In this document: one piece after another, positions 8,773 through 17,513 of the stretch
Position numbering within the stretch: position 1 is the stretch's first letter
How the letters are laid out: each line of letters starts with the position of its first letter
Assembly (NCBI GenBank): GCA_018399685.1
Contig: JAGYOK010000002.1
Location: 1-64,000 of the forward strand
DNA length: 64,000 nt
Direction of reading: 5' to 3'
Source: Alphaproteobacteria bacterium
GTDB taxonomy: Bacteria > Pseudomonadota > Alphaproteobacteria > Micavibrionales > Micavibrionaceae
Notes under the pieces: generated by a model
Told to the model about the DNA's origin: nothing
Databases searched by the model: none
What the model saw: only the letters and a program-made list of their open reading frames with translations
Made by a program: the position numbers and the translations under genes

Positions 8773-9648
8773 CTAGCTTCTTACCAGAGTTTCATAAGCT
8801 TCACGTAATTTACGGGTAAAAGGGCCAACCGTGTAGGTATAGTTGTCAATCTTCCCTACAGCGGTCACTTCTGCAGCAGTTCCTGTAAGGAAAATTTCTT
8901 CAAAAGAACCAAGCTCCTCCGGCATCACGTGACGTACTTCAACTGGAATATTATGCTCTTCTGCTAATTCCAGTATTGTCTGTCGGGTAATCCCATTTAA
9001 AAAGTTATCAGGTGTAGGTGTAATCAAAGTACCATCTTTTATTGCAAAAAAATTTGCACCTGTAGATTCGGAAACATATCCCCGGTAATCCAAAAATAGT
9101 GCATCGTCATAACCTTCTCTTTCAACTTTATGTTTTGAAAGTGTAGCAATCATGTAAAGCCCCGCGGCTTTGCTGTCTACAGGAGCACATTCTGCAGGAG
9201 GGCGGCGCCATTGTGCAGTTTTTAGAGTTATTCCTTTATCTCGTTTTTTTGCATCGAAATACGTCCCCCATTTCCATGCCGCTATGGCTAAATGTGTTTT
9301 TGTGGCCTGAGCTGAAATCGCCATTTGTTCGCTGCCACGCCATGCAACCGGACGGATATAGGCATCTGTGAGACCGTTTTTTTGACAAATTTCATATTTG
9401 ATCTCATCAAGTTCTGAAGGACTGATAGGGATTTCCATGTCCAAAATTCTGGCTGAATTATGCAAGCGTTCGGAGTGTTGGTTACATTTAAAAATTTTGC
9501 CGTTATACATGCGCTCTCCCTCAAATACAGAGCTTCCATAATGCATACCATGGCTGAGTACGTGTACTTTTGCCTCTTTCCATGGGACAATTTCGCCATC
9601 TATCCATATATAGCCATCACGTTTATCAAATGGAGTATCAGCAGTCAT
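8773..9648 (-). CDS. ilvE: Branched-chain-amino-acid aminotransferase
   Basis: 291 residues, fold-type IV PLP enzyme that interconverts Val, Leu and Ile with their 2-oxo acids. The N-terminal stretch reads YIWIDGEIVPWKEAKVHVLS and HYGSSVFEGERMY. Lys160 in DSKAAGLYM is the expected PLP lysine, and ESTGANFFAIKDGTLITP with the later GITRQTILELA completes the family pattern. The start ATG is 147 bases from the divergent response regulator. The ilvD gene of the same pathway lies at 34 kb, so the branched-chain genes are not clustered here. Confidence 0.95.
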   Translation of the reverse strand: MTADTPFDKRDGYIWIDGEIVPWKEAKVHVLSHGMHYGSSVFEGERMYNGKIFKCNQHSERLHNSARILDMEIPISPSELDEIKYEICQKNGLTDAYIRPVAWRGSEQMAISAQATKTHLAIAAWKWGTYFDAKKRDKGITLKTAQWRRPPAECAPVDSKAAGLYMIATLSKHKVEREGYDDALFLDYRGYVSESTGANFFAIKDGTLITPTPDNFLNGITRQTILELAEEHNIPVEVRHVMPEELGSFEEIFLTGTAAEVTAVGKIDNYTYTVGPFTRKLREAYETLVRS

Positions 9649-9795
9649 TATGTCAGACCTTTCTTTGTCTATCTCACCTCTGCAGTTTTATTAATATTTA
9701 TCCTGCTATCTTTTGTCGAGAATAAATGTATCTTTGATAGGAATATTTTTTCTGATAAAACGAGTATATTGAAGCTTTCACAGCATAGTTAGAAG

Positions 9796-10506
9796 ATGGA
9801 TCTGGAAAAAAAAGCAAGCAAGGATCATATTCTTGTTATTGACGATGATAAGCGTATATGTGAACTGGTTTCGCGATACTTGCGAGACCACGATTATGTG
9901 GTTTTAAGTGCAGGAAACGCCGATAAAGCACATGAAAAAATAGAAAATTTTGAGTTTGATGCGCTTATTGTTGATGTAATGATGCCCGGCCAAACCGGGC
10001 TTGAGTTTACACAGGCGATCAGATCTAAAGGTAATAAAACACCAATATTGCTTCTTACAGCATTAGGAGAAGTTGAAGATAGAATATCAGGTTTTGAAGC
10101 AGGCGCGGATGATTATTTGCCTAAACCATTTGAACCAAAAGAGATGGTGCTGAGATTGGAATCTATATTGCGCCGTACACGACAGAATACAAAAGAACAT
10201 AAAGGATATCAAATTGGAAAATGGTATTTTGACCCATGCTATGATGAACTTCGCAATACAAAAGAAGACAGCGAAATTAAACTAACGTCTGTAGAGGCGA
10301 ATTTGCTGCGCGCTTTGGCTGAGAGTGCAGGGCAGCCGGTAAGCCGTGATGATTTGGCTGAACGCTGTGACATTGATGCAGGAGAAAGAACAATCGATGT
10401 GCAGGTTACTCGTCTTAGACGAAAGATTGAGCAAAACACAAAAATTCCTAAATACTTGCAAACTGTGCGCGGTAAGGGGTATTTGCTGCGCGCTGAGCAG
10501 GTGTAG
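9796..10506 (+). CDS. OmpR/PhoB-family response regulator
   Basis: 236 residues. The receiver domain (about 10-125) has the acidic pair in VIDDDKR, the phosphoacceptor Asp60 in LIVDVMMPG, the Thr in LLLTALGE and the Lys in LPKPFEP. The C-terminal winged helix (about 140-235) contains LTSVEANLLRALAE and the recognition helix region ERTIDVQVTRLRRKIE, ending in TVRGKGYLL. It is followed after 27 bases by a sensor kinase, clearly its partner. By family it is a phosphorylation-controlled DNA-binding protein; the arrangement resembles the OmpR/EnvZ-like pair common in alphaproteobacteria, but the signal and regulon cannot be read from the sequence. Confidence 0.93.
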   Translation: MDLEKKASKDHILVIDDDKRICELVSRYLRDHDYVVLSAGNADKAHEKIENFEFDALIVDVMMPGQTGLEFTQAIRSKGNKTPILLLTALGEVEDRISGFEAGADDYLPKPFEPKEMVLRLESILRRTRQNTKEHKGYQIGKWYFDPCYDELRNTKEDSEIKLTSVEANLLRALAESAGQPVSRDDLAERCDIDAGERTIDVQVTRLRRKIEQNTKIPKYLQTVRGKGYLLRAEQV

Positions 10507-10533
10507 TATTAGTACTGAAAATGTGAATAGATT

Positions 10534-11949
10534 ATGAGCAAAGAAAAAACAGATAATAAACATAATTCAGAGCATAACGAAGTAAGGTATGCCAAAAGAA
10601 AACGAAGGGGATTAATCAAACGGTTCTTGCCACAGACATTATTTTTTCGCTCTATATTAATTTTAGTTGTTCCAATCTTTCTTATTCAAATAATTGTTAC
10701 TACAGTATTTTTTGACAGACATTGGAGCAAGGTCACGTCCAGACTTGCTTTTGCAGTTTCAGGGGAGATTTATTTATTAGTCAACAGCGTTGAAAAAGAT
10801 AATGCTATTGTAGATATGGAACAAAATGTATTGGCAAATATTATGGCCAGTAAGCTTGATATACTTGCTACATATGAGCCTGGGAAAAGTCTGGCAGACA
10901 TACAACCGCTCATAAAACCATCAGTTTTTGGTTGGGATGCAATGATTAAAGGAACTCTGGATAAAGAGCTAAAGCAAAAACTTAACAAACCTTACACAAT
11001 TAGCGTAGATTTTAGAGAAAAGTGGGTTAGCATCAGCATACAACTTGCAGATGGTGTTCTTAACATTGATGTTCCTCAAAGACGTTTATTTTCATCTACA
11101 ACCTACATATTCTTACTTTGGATGTTTGCTGCTTCCACAGTCCTTTTGATTATTGCTGTTTTGTTTATGCGCAATCAGATACGGCCCATAAGGCGTCTGG
11201 CTATTGCTGCGGAACATTTAGGAAAAGGCAGAGATGTCCACAATTTCAAAACAGAAGGTGCAAAAGAAGTACGTCAGGCGGGGCAAGCTTTTGTTGAAAT
11301 GAAAGAACGTATTCAAAGGCAAATCTCACAACGTACAGAGATGTTGGCTGGAGTGTCTCATGATCTAAGAACGCCGCTTACTCGCTTAAAATTACAAGTA
11401 GCGATGATGGGGGATAATCCGGATATCTTTGAAATGAAAAAAGATATTAACGACATGGAAAAGATGATAGATGGTTACTTGAATTTTGTGCGTGGAGAGG
11501 GAAGAGAAAAGTCTGCGCGGACATCTCTGGACGATTTACTTAAGGACATTACACTTACAGCCAAACGTCAGGGATGTTCGGTGGATCTTGATCTTAACGG
11601 AATAAGTGTTACTCCTGTGCTGCGTCCGGTAGCTTTTAAGCGGTGTCTGTCAAATATCACCGGAAATGCTATGAAGTACGCCACGCATATATGGATCACG
11701 CTGGAAAAAAGATCTGAAAAGAGCGTTGAAATTATTATTGAAGACAATGGCCCAGGTATAGATGAAAATAAAATGGATGATGTTTTTCGGCCATTTTATC
11801 GAGTGGATAGCTCACGCAATCAGGAAACAGTCGGAGTTGGGCTGGGGCTACCCATAGCTATGGACATTATTCATGCTCATGGCGGTGAAATCTGGTTACA
11901 AAAAAGCCCCCGTGGGGGCTTGGCTGTTCATATATATCTTCCAGTATAG
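10534..11949 (+). CDS. EnvZ-type sensor histidine kinase
   Basis: 471 residues. A first membrane helix lies at about 37-60 (ILILVVPIFLIQIIVTTVFF), a periplasmic loop of about 130 residues follows, a second helix is at about 190-212 (IFLLWMFAASTVLLIIAVLF), then HAMP. The HisKA H-box is GVSHDLRTPLTRLKLQ with His276; the HATPase_c domain (about 360-471) has the N-box SNITGNAMKYA, EDNGPGI and GVGLGLPIA. It should autophosphorylate and pass phosphate to the regulator encoded just upstream. The last codons contain a perfect GC-rich palindrome that serves the opposing phasin gene as terminator (see 11900-11921). Confidence 0.93.
   Translation: MSKEKTDNKHNSEHNEVRYAKRKRRGLIKRFLPQTLFFRSILILVVPIFLIQIIVTTVFFDRHWSKVTSRLAFAVSGEIYLLVNSVEKDNAIVDMEQNVLANIMASKLDILATYEPGKSLADIQPLIKPSVFGWDAMIKGTLDKELKQKLNKPYTISVDFREKWVSISIQLADGVLNIDVPQRRLFSSTTYIFLLWMFAASTVLLIIAVLFMRNQIRPIRRLAIAAEHLGKGRDVHNFKTEGAKEVRQAGQAFVEMKERIQRQISQRTEMLAGVSHDLRTPLTRLKLQVAMMGDNPDIFEMKKDINDMEKMIDGYLNFVRGEGREKSARTSLDDLLKDITLTAKRQGCSVDLDLNGISVTPVLRPVAFKRCLSNITGNAMKYATHIWITLEKRSEKSVEIIIEDNGPGIDENKMDDVFRPFYRVDSSRNQETVGVGLGLPIAMDIIHAHGGEIWLQKSPRGGLAVHIYLPV
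11900..11921 (-). terminator. Rho-independent terminator of the phasin gene, inside the kinase gene
   Basis: On the minus strand AAGCCCCC, AC, GGGGGCTT are followed directly by TTTT, a perfect 8-bp palindrome with a U-run (practical loop 4 bases). It begins 42 bases after the phasin stop and lies within the final codons of the convergent kinase gene on the plus strand, encoding Lys-Ser-Pro-Arg-Gly-Gly-Leu there. Confidence 0.8.
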
Positions 11950-11963
11950 TAGCAAACTTTGCA

Positions 11964-12410
11964 CTAGGAAGCATTGCTAACTTTTTGCTGCACACCGTGC
12001 ATTTCATTTAGGCTCTGTTTAGCGCTATCTCTAAGAATATTATTTGTTTCAGTGCTGGATTTTCTGATTAATTCAGATATCTCATTAACGCTTGCCAATG
12101 TTGTCTCGTAGCTCCGCTGGATATTTTCAGCACCCATTATTAGCGCAGCTTTAGGATCCGGGTTTTGCATCATATCATTGGCCATTGTGGTTGTTTTCTC
12201 CATAATCTGAGAAAAAATGTTTTGTTGATGTGACGCAATCTTTTGGATGCTTTCCAATGAAGATTGTTGCACTTTCCCAATAGAGCGCATGTTATCTACT
12301 TGAATATCTACAAGATTACGGAAAACATCCGGCATACCGTTATATTTACTCATTAAACTAAAAAACGTGTCATTGGAAAAAGGTGGTATAAAACTATCGT
12401 TATTTGACAT
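11964..12410 (-). CDS. Phasin family protein
   Basis: 148 residues from the ATG at 12410; GAGG lies 6 bases before it, while the adjacent ATG at 12413 would leave only 3. The protein is helical, with many Gln, Asn, Ser and Met and few Cys: VDIQVDNMRSIGKVQQSSLE, then a region ASVNEISELIRKSSTETNNI. This matches phasin_2-type proteins, which coat polyhydroxyalkanoate granules and stabilise them. The granule genes phaR, phaC and phaA lie 10 kb away, so it is plausibly the granule coat of this organism and a target of PhaR repression. The name rests on composition and helix pattern rather than on catalytic motifs. Confidence 0.75.
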   Translation of the reverse strand: MSNNDSFIPPFSNDTFFSLMSKYNGMPDVFRNLVDIQVDNMRSIGKVQQSSLESIQKIASHQQNIFSQIMEKTTTMANDMMQNPDPKAALIMGAENIQRSYETTLASVNEISELIRKSSTETNNILRDSAKQSLNEMHGVQQKVSNAS

Positions 12411-12645
12411 CATGTGCCTCAATTAAGTGTTAAAATTTATGCTGCACCTCAGAAGTTATTATTTTTGTGCACGTGTCGTCAAGCGTAAAGAGAACGTATT
12501 CATTAATATTCACTGGAGAAATGTATATTATAGGTATTCCATCATTGTTATAAGCATCAGGTACGTTATACTCAGTTAATAAAATGCTATATAGACATAG
12601 TGTATTGGTAACGTATTTTATCTCTGGAGAACCTAGAGAGAGGTT

Positions 12646-15234
12646 ATGGGAGCAATAAATCCAAAGGATACAAAGAGTAATAATAACAAGAGAGTGATGT
12701 GGTTAACATCAGGCCTTGCGCAAGCTATGGTTCTTTTGAATGGACTTATCATCACAATTACCGCTTTTCTCGTCTTTAGCTATTTTATTAGTGGAATGTC
12801 TACCGAGGAATACAAACGTACTTCCGACGAAGCCGGACGCGCCCTGGTCGAGGGCATATCCAGTCTGGAAAATTCTATGCGAGTTATTTCCAGTATTATT
12901 GAGTTATCGGAAAGCCAGGATCACGATTTTTTAATCTCTAATATACGCCGTAATATAAAAGAGCTTAATCATTTCGATCAACTCATATGGATATATGAGC
13001 AAAAACCAGGGATGTGGAAATTCTGGACTATACTAGAAGGAAAAAGCAATACGGTAACTCAAGCAAAATACCGGCTTGTTCCTAATGAGCACTTTATCAA
13101 TAGCTTGGTACGAGATGGAATGTTTGATAGCGATGAAATGCGAATTGTATCAAATTTTGAAGGGATGGACTATTATCAGGAAAACGATGATCCCAGTACC
13201 ATGGTGCGTTCTTTTTCTTTTATAAAACCCATCAAGGGCAACAATATGGGAAGAGGGGTATTAATAGGAGTTAGTCGTGCGGCACTACTGTTTGATCAAA
13301 ACATCATTTCTGCGGAAAGGTCTGTGTTAAGAATCACTATTCGTGATGCTGAATCTGATCAGCGGCTGTATCACATGATGCGCAATACCAAAGCTCAATC
13401 AGATGAAAATAAAAACCTGCAGCAACAATACAGTTTTTTTGTTGCTGACAGGCAATGGGATATTATTCTGGAATTTGCCAAGAAGAAAAATGTTTTATTG
13501 CTGGAAAAAATACCTTACATCATTCTTTTCTTTGGCCTTGTTTTAACTTTTATAGGAACACTTTTTGTTCGCAATAATAACAGGCAGGCTCAAAAACTTG
13601 CCGAGATTAACCGTAGACTTGAGCAGAAGAACTATGAACTGCAATCAGAAATATATGAACGTTCGCGCCTGAATGAGGCTCTGGCTCTTGCCGAGCGAGA
13701 TAACCGTGCCATCATTGATGCCGTGAGCGATATTATTTTCGAAACTGATATCGAGGGAACAGTTTTATTTTTAAGCGCAGCTTGGCAGCATATTACAGGG
13801 TTTGAAATAGAGCGCTCACGAGGAAGTAATTTATTTTCAATGCTTCACTTGCAGGATCAGGAAAAACAGCGCAACGATTTTGAGATGCTGATTAGAGGAC
13901 AAAAAACAGCTTATCGTGCTTTTACAAGATTACGTATATCTGATGGTACTTTCAGAGCTGTTGAGTTGGCAGTGTCCATGATTCGTCAGGACGAAAATAA
14001 AAACCTGCGTGTAGTCGGTACGATAACTGATGTTGAAGAGCGCAGGCGTGCGGAGCGAGCTTTGGCCGAGGCAGAAAAAAAGTATCGCGCAATTGTTGAG
14101 AATGCAGCGGGAGGCTTATATCAGCTTACACCTGAAGGCATGTATCTAAGTGCTAACCCTGCTATGGCTAGAATTCTTGGATACACCACCCCCGAGGAAA
14201 TGTTGCGGGCGATCAAGAATGCTAACGGCATGGTTTATCCAGATATAGAGGCACGTAAGTCATTTATTCAGACTCTGGTTACGCAAGAACAGATTTTTGG
14301 GTATGAAACACAAATTGTAAGGAATGATGGGGAAAGAATTTGGGTGCGTGAGAATGTTCGGGTGGTTAAAGATGAACAGCAAAACGTCATGTATTTTGAA
14401 GGATCCATGGAGGATATTACCAAGCGCAAAGAAGCAGATATTGCCTTGATGGAAGCCAAGATACAATCTGATATGGCCAGTCGTGCGAAGTCCGAGTTTA
14501 TCGCAAATATGAGCCATGAACTCAGAACACCGCTTAATGCTATTATTGGTTTTTCTGATATCATGATTAGAGAAGTTATGGGTTCATTAGGCCACGATAC
14601 ATATAAAGAATATGCAGAAGATATCAATAAGAGCGGGAAGGGGTTGCTAAAAATTATTAATGAAATTCTTGATATTTCAAAGATTGAGACGGGCAGTCAT
14701 TCTCTTAATGAGAGTGAGTTTGCATTCGAAGAAATTGTCCAATCAACCGTTGAATTGCATAATTCTCGCCTTAAAGAAAAAGATATTTCCCTTCTTAATC
14801 ACTGCACAAATTTGCCGAGATTAATAGGAGAAGAGCTTTCTATAAAACAAGTGATAGGAAATATTTATTCGAATGCAATTAAGTATACACCAAATGGTGG
14901 ACGTATTACTTTATTTACCAATTACGATACTGATGGAATATTCAGATTTTCTATCACCGATACAGGCGTAGGAATGAACTCTAATGAAATCAAAAAAGCC
15001 CTTTCACCGTTTGGGCAGCTTGATAATGCGCTGGATAGGTCTTCATCGGGAGTGGGTCTGGGGCTTTCGCTTTCCAAGGCGATAATGGATGTTCATGATG
15101 GTAATATAGAAATATTGTCTGAAAAATCTATCGGAACAACAGTAACAATTATTTTTCCCGCCAATCGCGTTTATAAGAATGAAAATAATAATACTGAGGA
15201 GCAAGATGTACTATGGCAGGGAGAAGACGTATAA
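12646..15234 (+). CDS. Membrane sensor histidine kinase with two PAS domains
   Basis: 862 residues. A membrane helix at about 25-50, an extracytoplasmic sensor of about 235 residues, and a second helix at about 287-307 (KIPYIILFFGLVLTFIGTLF) precede a short coiled coil. Two PAS/PAC units follow: about 350-475 (DAVSDIIFETDIEGTVLFLS) and about 480-605 (VENAAGGLYQLTPEGMYLSA). HisKA has NMSHELRTPLNAIIGFSDI with His624, and HATPase_c ends with GVGLGLSLSKAIMD. No receiver domain and no response regulator next door, so it is an orphan; the layout recalls PleC/DivJ-like kinases that control DivK-type regulators, but that is inference. Start ATG follows AGAGAGAGGTT. It converges on recX with 2 bases between stops. 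Confidence 0.88.
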   Translation: MGAINPKDTKSNNNKRVMWLTSGLAQAMVLLNGLIITITAFLVFSYFISGMSTEEYKRTSDEAGRALVEGISSLENSMRVISSIIELSESQDHDFLISNIRRNIKELNHFDQLIWIYEQKPGMWKFWTILEGKSNTVTQAKYRLVPNEHFINSLVRDGMFDSDEMRIVSNFEGMDYYQENDDPSTMVRSFSFIKPIKGNNMGRGVLIGVSRAALLFDQNIISAERSVLRITIRDAESDQRLYHMMRNTKAQSDENKNLQQQYSFFVADRQWDIILEFAKKKNVLLLEKIPYIILFFGLVLTFIGTLFVRNNNRQAQKLAEINRRLEQKNYELQSEIYERSRLNEALALAERDNRAIIDAVSDIIFETDIEGTVLFLSAAWQHITGFEIERSRGSNLFSMLHLQDQEKQRNDFEMLIRGQKTAYRAFTRLRISDGTFRAVELAVSMIRQDENKNLRVVGTITDVEERRRAERALAEAEKKYRAIVENAAGGLYQLTPEGMYLSANPAMARILGYTTPEEMLRAIKNANGMVYPDIEARKSFIQTLVTQEQIFGYETQIVRNDGERIWVRENVRVVKDEQQNVMYFEGSMEDITKRKEADIALMEAKIQSDMASRAKSEFIANMSHELRTPLNAIIGFSDIMIREVMGSLGHDTYKEYAEDINKSGKGLLKIINEILDISKIETGSHSLNESEFAFEEIVQSTVELHNSRLKEKDISLLNHCTNLPRLIGEELSIKQVIGNIYSNAIKYTPNGGRITLFTNYDTDGIFRFSITDTGVGMNSNEIKKALSPFGQLDNALDRSSSGVGLGLSLSKAIMDVHDGNIEILSEKSIGTTVTIIFPANRVYKNENNNTEEQDVLWQGEDV

Positions 15235-15236
15235 GG

Positions 15237-15854
15237 CTAATACATTAATATTTCATCCGTAAAATCTGATTCTAAATCAAGCACTTGTTTTGCGATATCA
15301 TAGGAAAAGCCTGCCCGGGCGAAAATTCCTAGAGCTTTTTTAGTATCTTGTTCCTTTTTCCCCACATGGTAGGGACCTATTTTTTTCTTACTCGCCAGCT
15401 TTAAAGCAGCAGCAAACTCCGCATTTTCAAACGTTTCGTGAGAGAGCAAATCAATTTTTTCAAGAGTTTTCTGTGACTGCTCGGATAAAATACCCTTGTG
15501 ATGCATTTTTACCTGTATAGCCCTCCGGGAGAGGCCTTTACGCCGCATCGAAGATGCAATAGCTTTGGCGTATACTTCGTCATTGAGAAGGCCACAGGCC
15601 TCAAACTTATCAGCCAGATCATCCACCATTTTTGCACAAGATTCGTAGTCTTGATCTTTATGATGCATGCAAGAACGCTTAACCTTTCGAAGCATTACCT
15701 CCTTAAAATGGGCTTTACTGGCAGCAAAACGCTCAAGATAATATAATCCCGAATTATGTAGATAAGTTGGAGTAATCTTTTTCGGGATCTTTTTGCGCCC
15801 GATATTTCCTTTTTCAGGCTTGTTCTTTGAATTTTCTACTTTATTGTTAAACAT
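15237..15854 (-). CDS. recX: RecX-like regulatory protein
   Basis: 205 residues, mostly helical and strongly basic, fitting the three-helix-bundle repeats of RecX. Supporting stretches are YLERFAASKAHFKEVMLRKV, then LNDEVYAKAIASSMRRKGLS followed by RRAIQVKMHHKGI, the typical position of the conserved Arg-Gly-Ser/Arg-Ile motif. RecX binds RecA filaments and limits recombinase activity. recA is not in the window; separation of the two is common in alphaproteobacteria. The first 30 residues are Lys/Asn-rich and likely disordered. Sequence conservation in this family is low, hence the moderate confidence. Confidence 0.8.
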   Translation of the reverse strand: MFNNKVENSKNKPEKGNIGRKKIPKKITPTYLHNSGLYYLERFAASKAHFKEVMLRKVKRSCMHHKDQDYESCAKMVDDLADKFEACGLLNDEVYAKAIASSMRRKGLSRRAIQVKMHHKGILSEQSQKTLEKIDLLSHETFENAEFAAALKLASKKKIGPYHVGKKEQDTKKALGIFARAGFSYDIAKQVLDLESDFTDEILMY

Positions 15855-15944
15855 AGTCCTAAATAATCTGTTTGGGTGACATAAAGAGATGTTACCTAAA
15901 ATTTGCCGAGGCTATAAGTATAAATTAACATTGTTTTTGTAAAA

Positions 15945-16850
15945 ATGATTAGCGACAACTACATACAAACCTTTCAATTAGAAAGCTCATCGATTAGAGG
16001 TCGAATTATTCGACTGGGCAGCGAACTTGAAGATATTCTAACCGCGCATAATTATCCTGATTCTATAGCAAACCTAACGGCGGAAACAATAACGCTATGT
16101 GCGTTGCTTTCGGCTATGCTCAAATATGATGGCATTTTTACATTACAGGCGCAAGGCGATGGTCAGGTCAAAATGGTGGTATCTGATACAACAAGTCAAG
16201 GCATAATACGCGGCTGCGCTTCATATAATAAAGAAGGCTTCATAGAAGGAGAAATAGAAGTAAACGCGCTGTCCTACATTAAATATTTGGGAAAGGCACA
16301 CCTTGCATTCACTGTTGATCAAGGGAAAAATACTGAGCGTTATCAAGGTATTGTTGAACTAAAAGGTAAAAATATGAGTGAGTGTGTACAGCACTATTTT
16401 ATACAATCTGAACAAATAGATACCGGCATAAGGATGGCTATAGGTAAATTTGAAGGGAAGTGGCGTGCCGGAGCGATTATGTTGCAACAAATGCCAGAAG
16501 ATCATGACATCAAAAGTATGGATAAAAACAATACGCATGAAGATGATTGGCGTAGAGCAATGACATTGCAAGAGAGCTGTAAAGACAAAGAACTGCTTTC
16601 ACCTGATTTAGACGGAGATGACCTTCTCTTTCGTTTATTCCATGACGAAGGCGTTCGTGTTTATGAGCGCAAGGAGCTTTCACGCGGGTGTCGCTGCGAT
16701 CACAAGAGAGTAGAAGGCATTTTGCAAGGGATGTCTGCTGATGATATTGAGCACATGGCAGTTGAAGAAAAGATAGAGATAACCTGTGAATTTTGTAACA
16801 AGACTTATACCTTTGAAAAAGATAGTTTTTTGCGTAAGATAGAAAAATAA
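15945..16850 (+). CDS. hslO: Hsp33 family redox-regulated chaperone
   Basis: 301 residues. Hsp33 is a cytoplasmic holdase switched on by oxidation. The N-terminal domain is complete (FQLESSSIRGRIIRLGSELE, GDGQVKMVVSDTT, RGCASYN). The C-terminal zinc switch is intact: CRC in SRGCRCDHKRVEGIL and CEFC in EITCEFCNKTY, giving the four cysteines that bind zinc in the reduced state. The start ATG has a poor ribosome site but is the only start that gives the family N terminus. It is divergent from recX and 30 bases upstream of a lipoprotein gene. Confidence 0.96.
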   Translation: MISDNYIQTFQLESSSIRGRIIRLGSELEDILTAHNYPDSIANLTAETITLCALLSAMLKYDGIFTLQAQGDGQVKMVVSDTTSQGIIRGCASYNKEGFIEGEIEVNALSYIKYLGKAHLAFTVDQGKNTERYQGIVELKGKNMSECVQHYFIQSEQIDTGIRMAIGKFEGKWRAGAIMLQQMPEDHDIKSMDKNNTHEDDWRRAMTLQESCKDKELLSPDLDGDDLLFRLFHDEGVRVYERKELSRGCRCDHKRVEGILQGMSADDIEHMAVEEKIEITCEFCNKTYTFEKDSFLRKIEK

Positions 16851-16880
16851 GCCAAAATGTGTTTTTTAAGGAGCAATAAA

Positions 16881-17453
16881 ATGAAATCTGCAGTGATCGT
16901 AACAAGCATATTATTGCTGGGTGGGTGTGTATCAGGAAAGAATGGCGACCCTTTACCGCAAATAACTTTCGATCATGTAAAGCCTTATCCCATTTATGTA
17001 GCTTCATATGAGCCAGTGGGACTGGAACAGGGGTTGTCGCCTGAACGGCCAATTGGCTTTTCTGTAGATCCAGAAAGAATTGTTCTTGATTATCTTAATA
17101 GCCGCTTCGAGTCCGCAGGATATCAAGGTAAACTAGTTGCAACGATAAGATCAGTTGAAATTGATCATAAGCGCATAGATTCCGATAATGCTGTTGGCGC
17201 GTTTATAGGCCTTGATCAAAAAGATCATTACCGCGTGAGTGTGGTTGTTGATCTAAGTGCTCATGGTGCGCAAGGGCTTGATTGGCAAAAACAAAGTCTA
17301 ACTGTATACAGGGATATATACATTTCCGAACATGTGTCTTTGGTCGAGCGGGAAAAATTGGAAATGCGGGCTATGGATCACATGATTGATGATTTGGACA
17401 TTGCTTTACGAAAAATATTAAAAGACAAATTTGGCATTTTAAGATCAAAATGA
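16881..17453 (+). CDS. Predicted lipoprotein of unknown function
   Basis: 190 residues from the ATG at 16881, directly after TTAAGGAGCAATAAA. A type II signal peptide (VIVTSILLLGGC, lipid-attached Cys at about residue 16) is clear, so the protein should be a membrane-anchored lipoprotein after Lgt and Lsp action. The mature part is about 175 residues with regular strands and a C-terminal helix (LVEREKLEMRAMDHMIDDLD). I do not recognise the family; it resembles small lipoproteins found beside hslO in alphaproteobacteria. The stop codon is inside the stem of a terminator shared with the convergent OmpA-like gene. Confidence 0.75.
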   Translation: MKSAVIVTSILLLGGCVSGKNGDPLPQITFDHVKPYPIYVASYEPVGLEQGLSPERPIGFSVDPERIVLDYLNSRFESAGYQGKLVATIRSVEIDHKRIDSDNAVGAFIGLDQKDHYRVSVVVDLSAHGAQGLDWQKQSLTVYRDIYISEHVSLVEREKLEMRAMDHMIDDLDIALRKILKDKFGILRSK

Positions 17454-17490
17454 GGTGCGCCCCATAAGAAACACACCTCATAAAATTTTT
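17450..17490. terminator. Terminator between convergent lipoprotein genes
   Basis: ATGAGGTG at 17450-17457 and CACCTCAT at 17474-17481 form an 8-bp stem with a 16-base loop, followed by AAAATTTTT. The stop codon of the plus-strand lipoprotein is in the left arm. The A-run then T-run suits termination on the plus strand best; it may act on both. Confidence 0.55.
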
Positions 17491-17513
17491 ACATACTGTC
17501 GATCAGTTCGCGG

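Noticed and set aside
9460-9792. 110-codon plus-strand ORF before the response regulator
   Set aside because: Lies antisense to ilvE and has no family features; a shadow frame.
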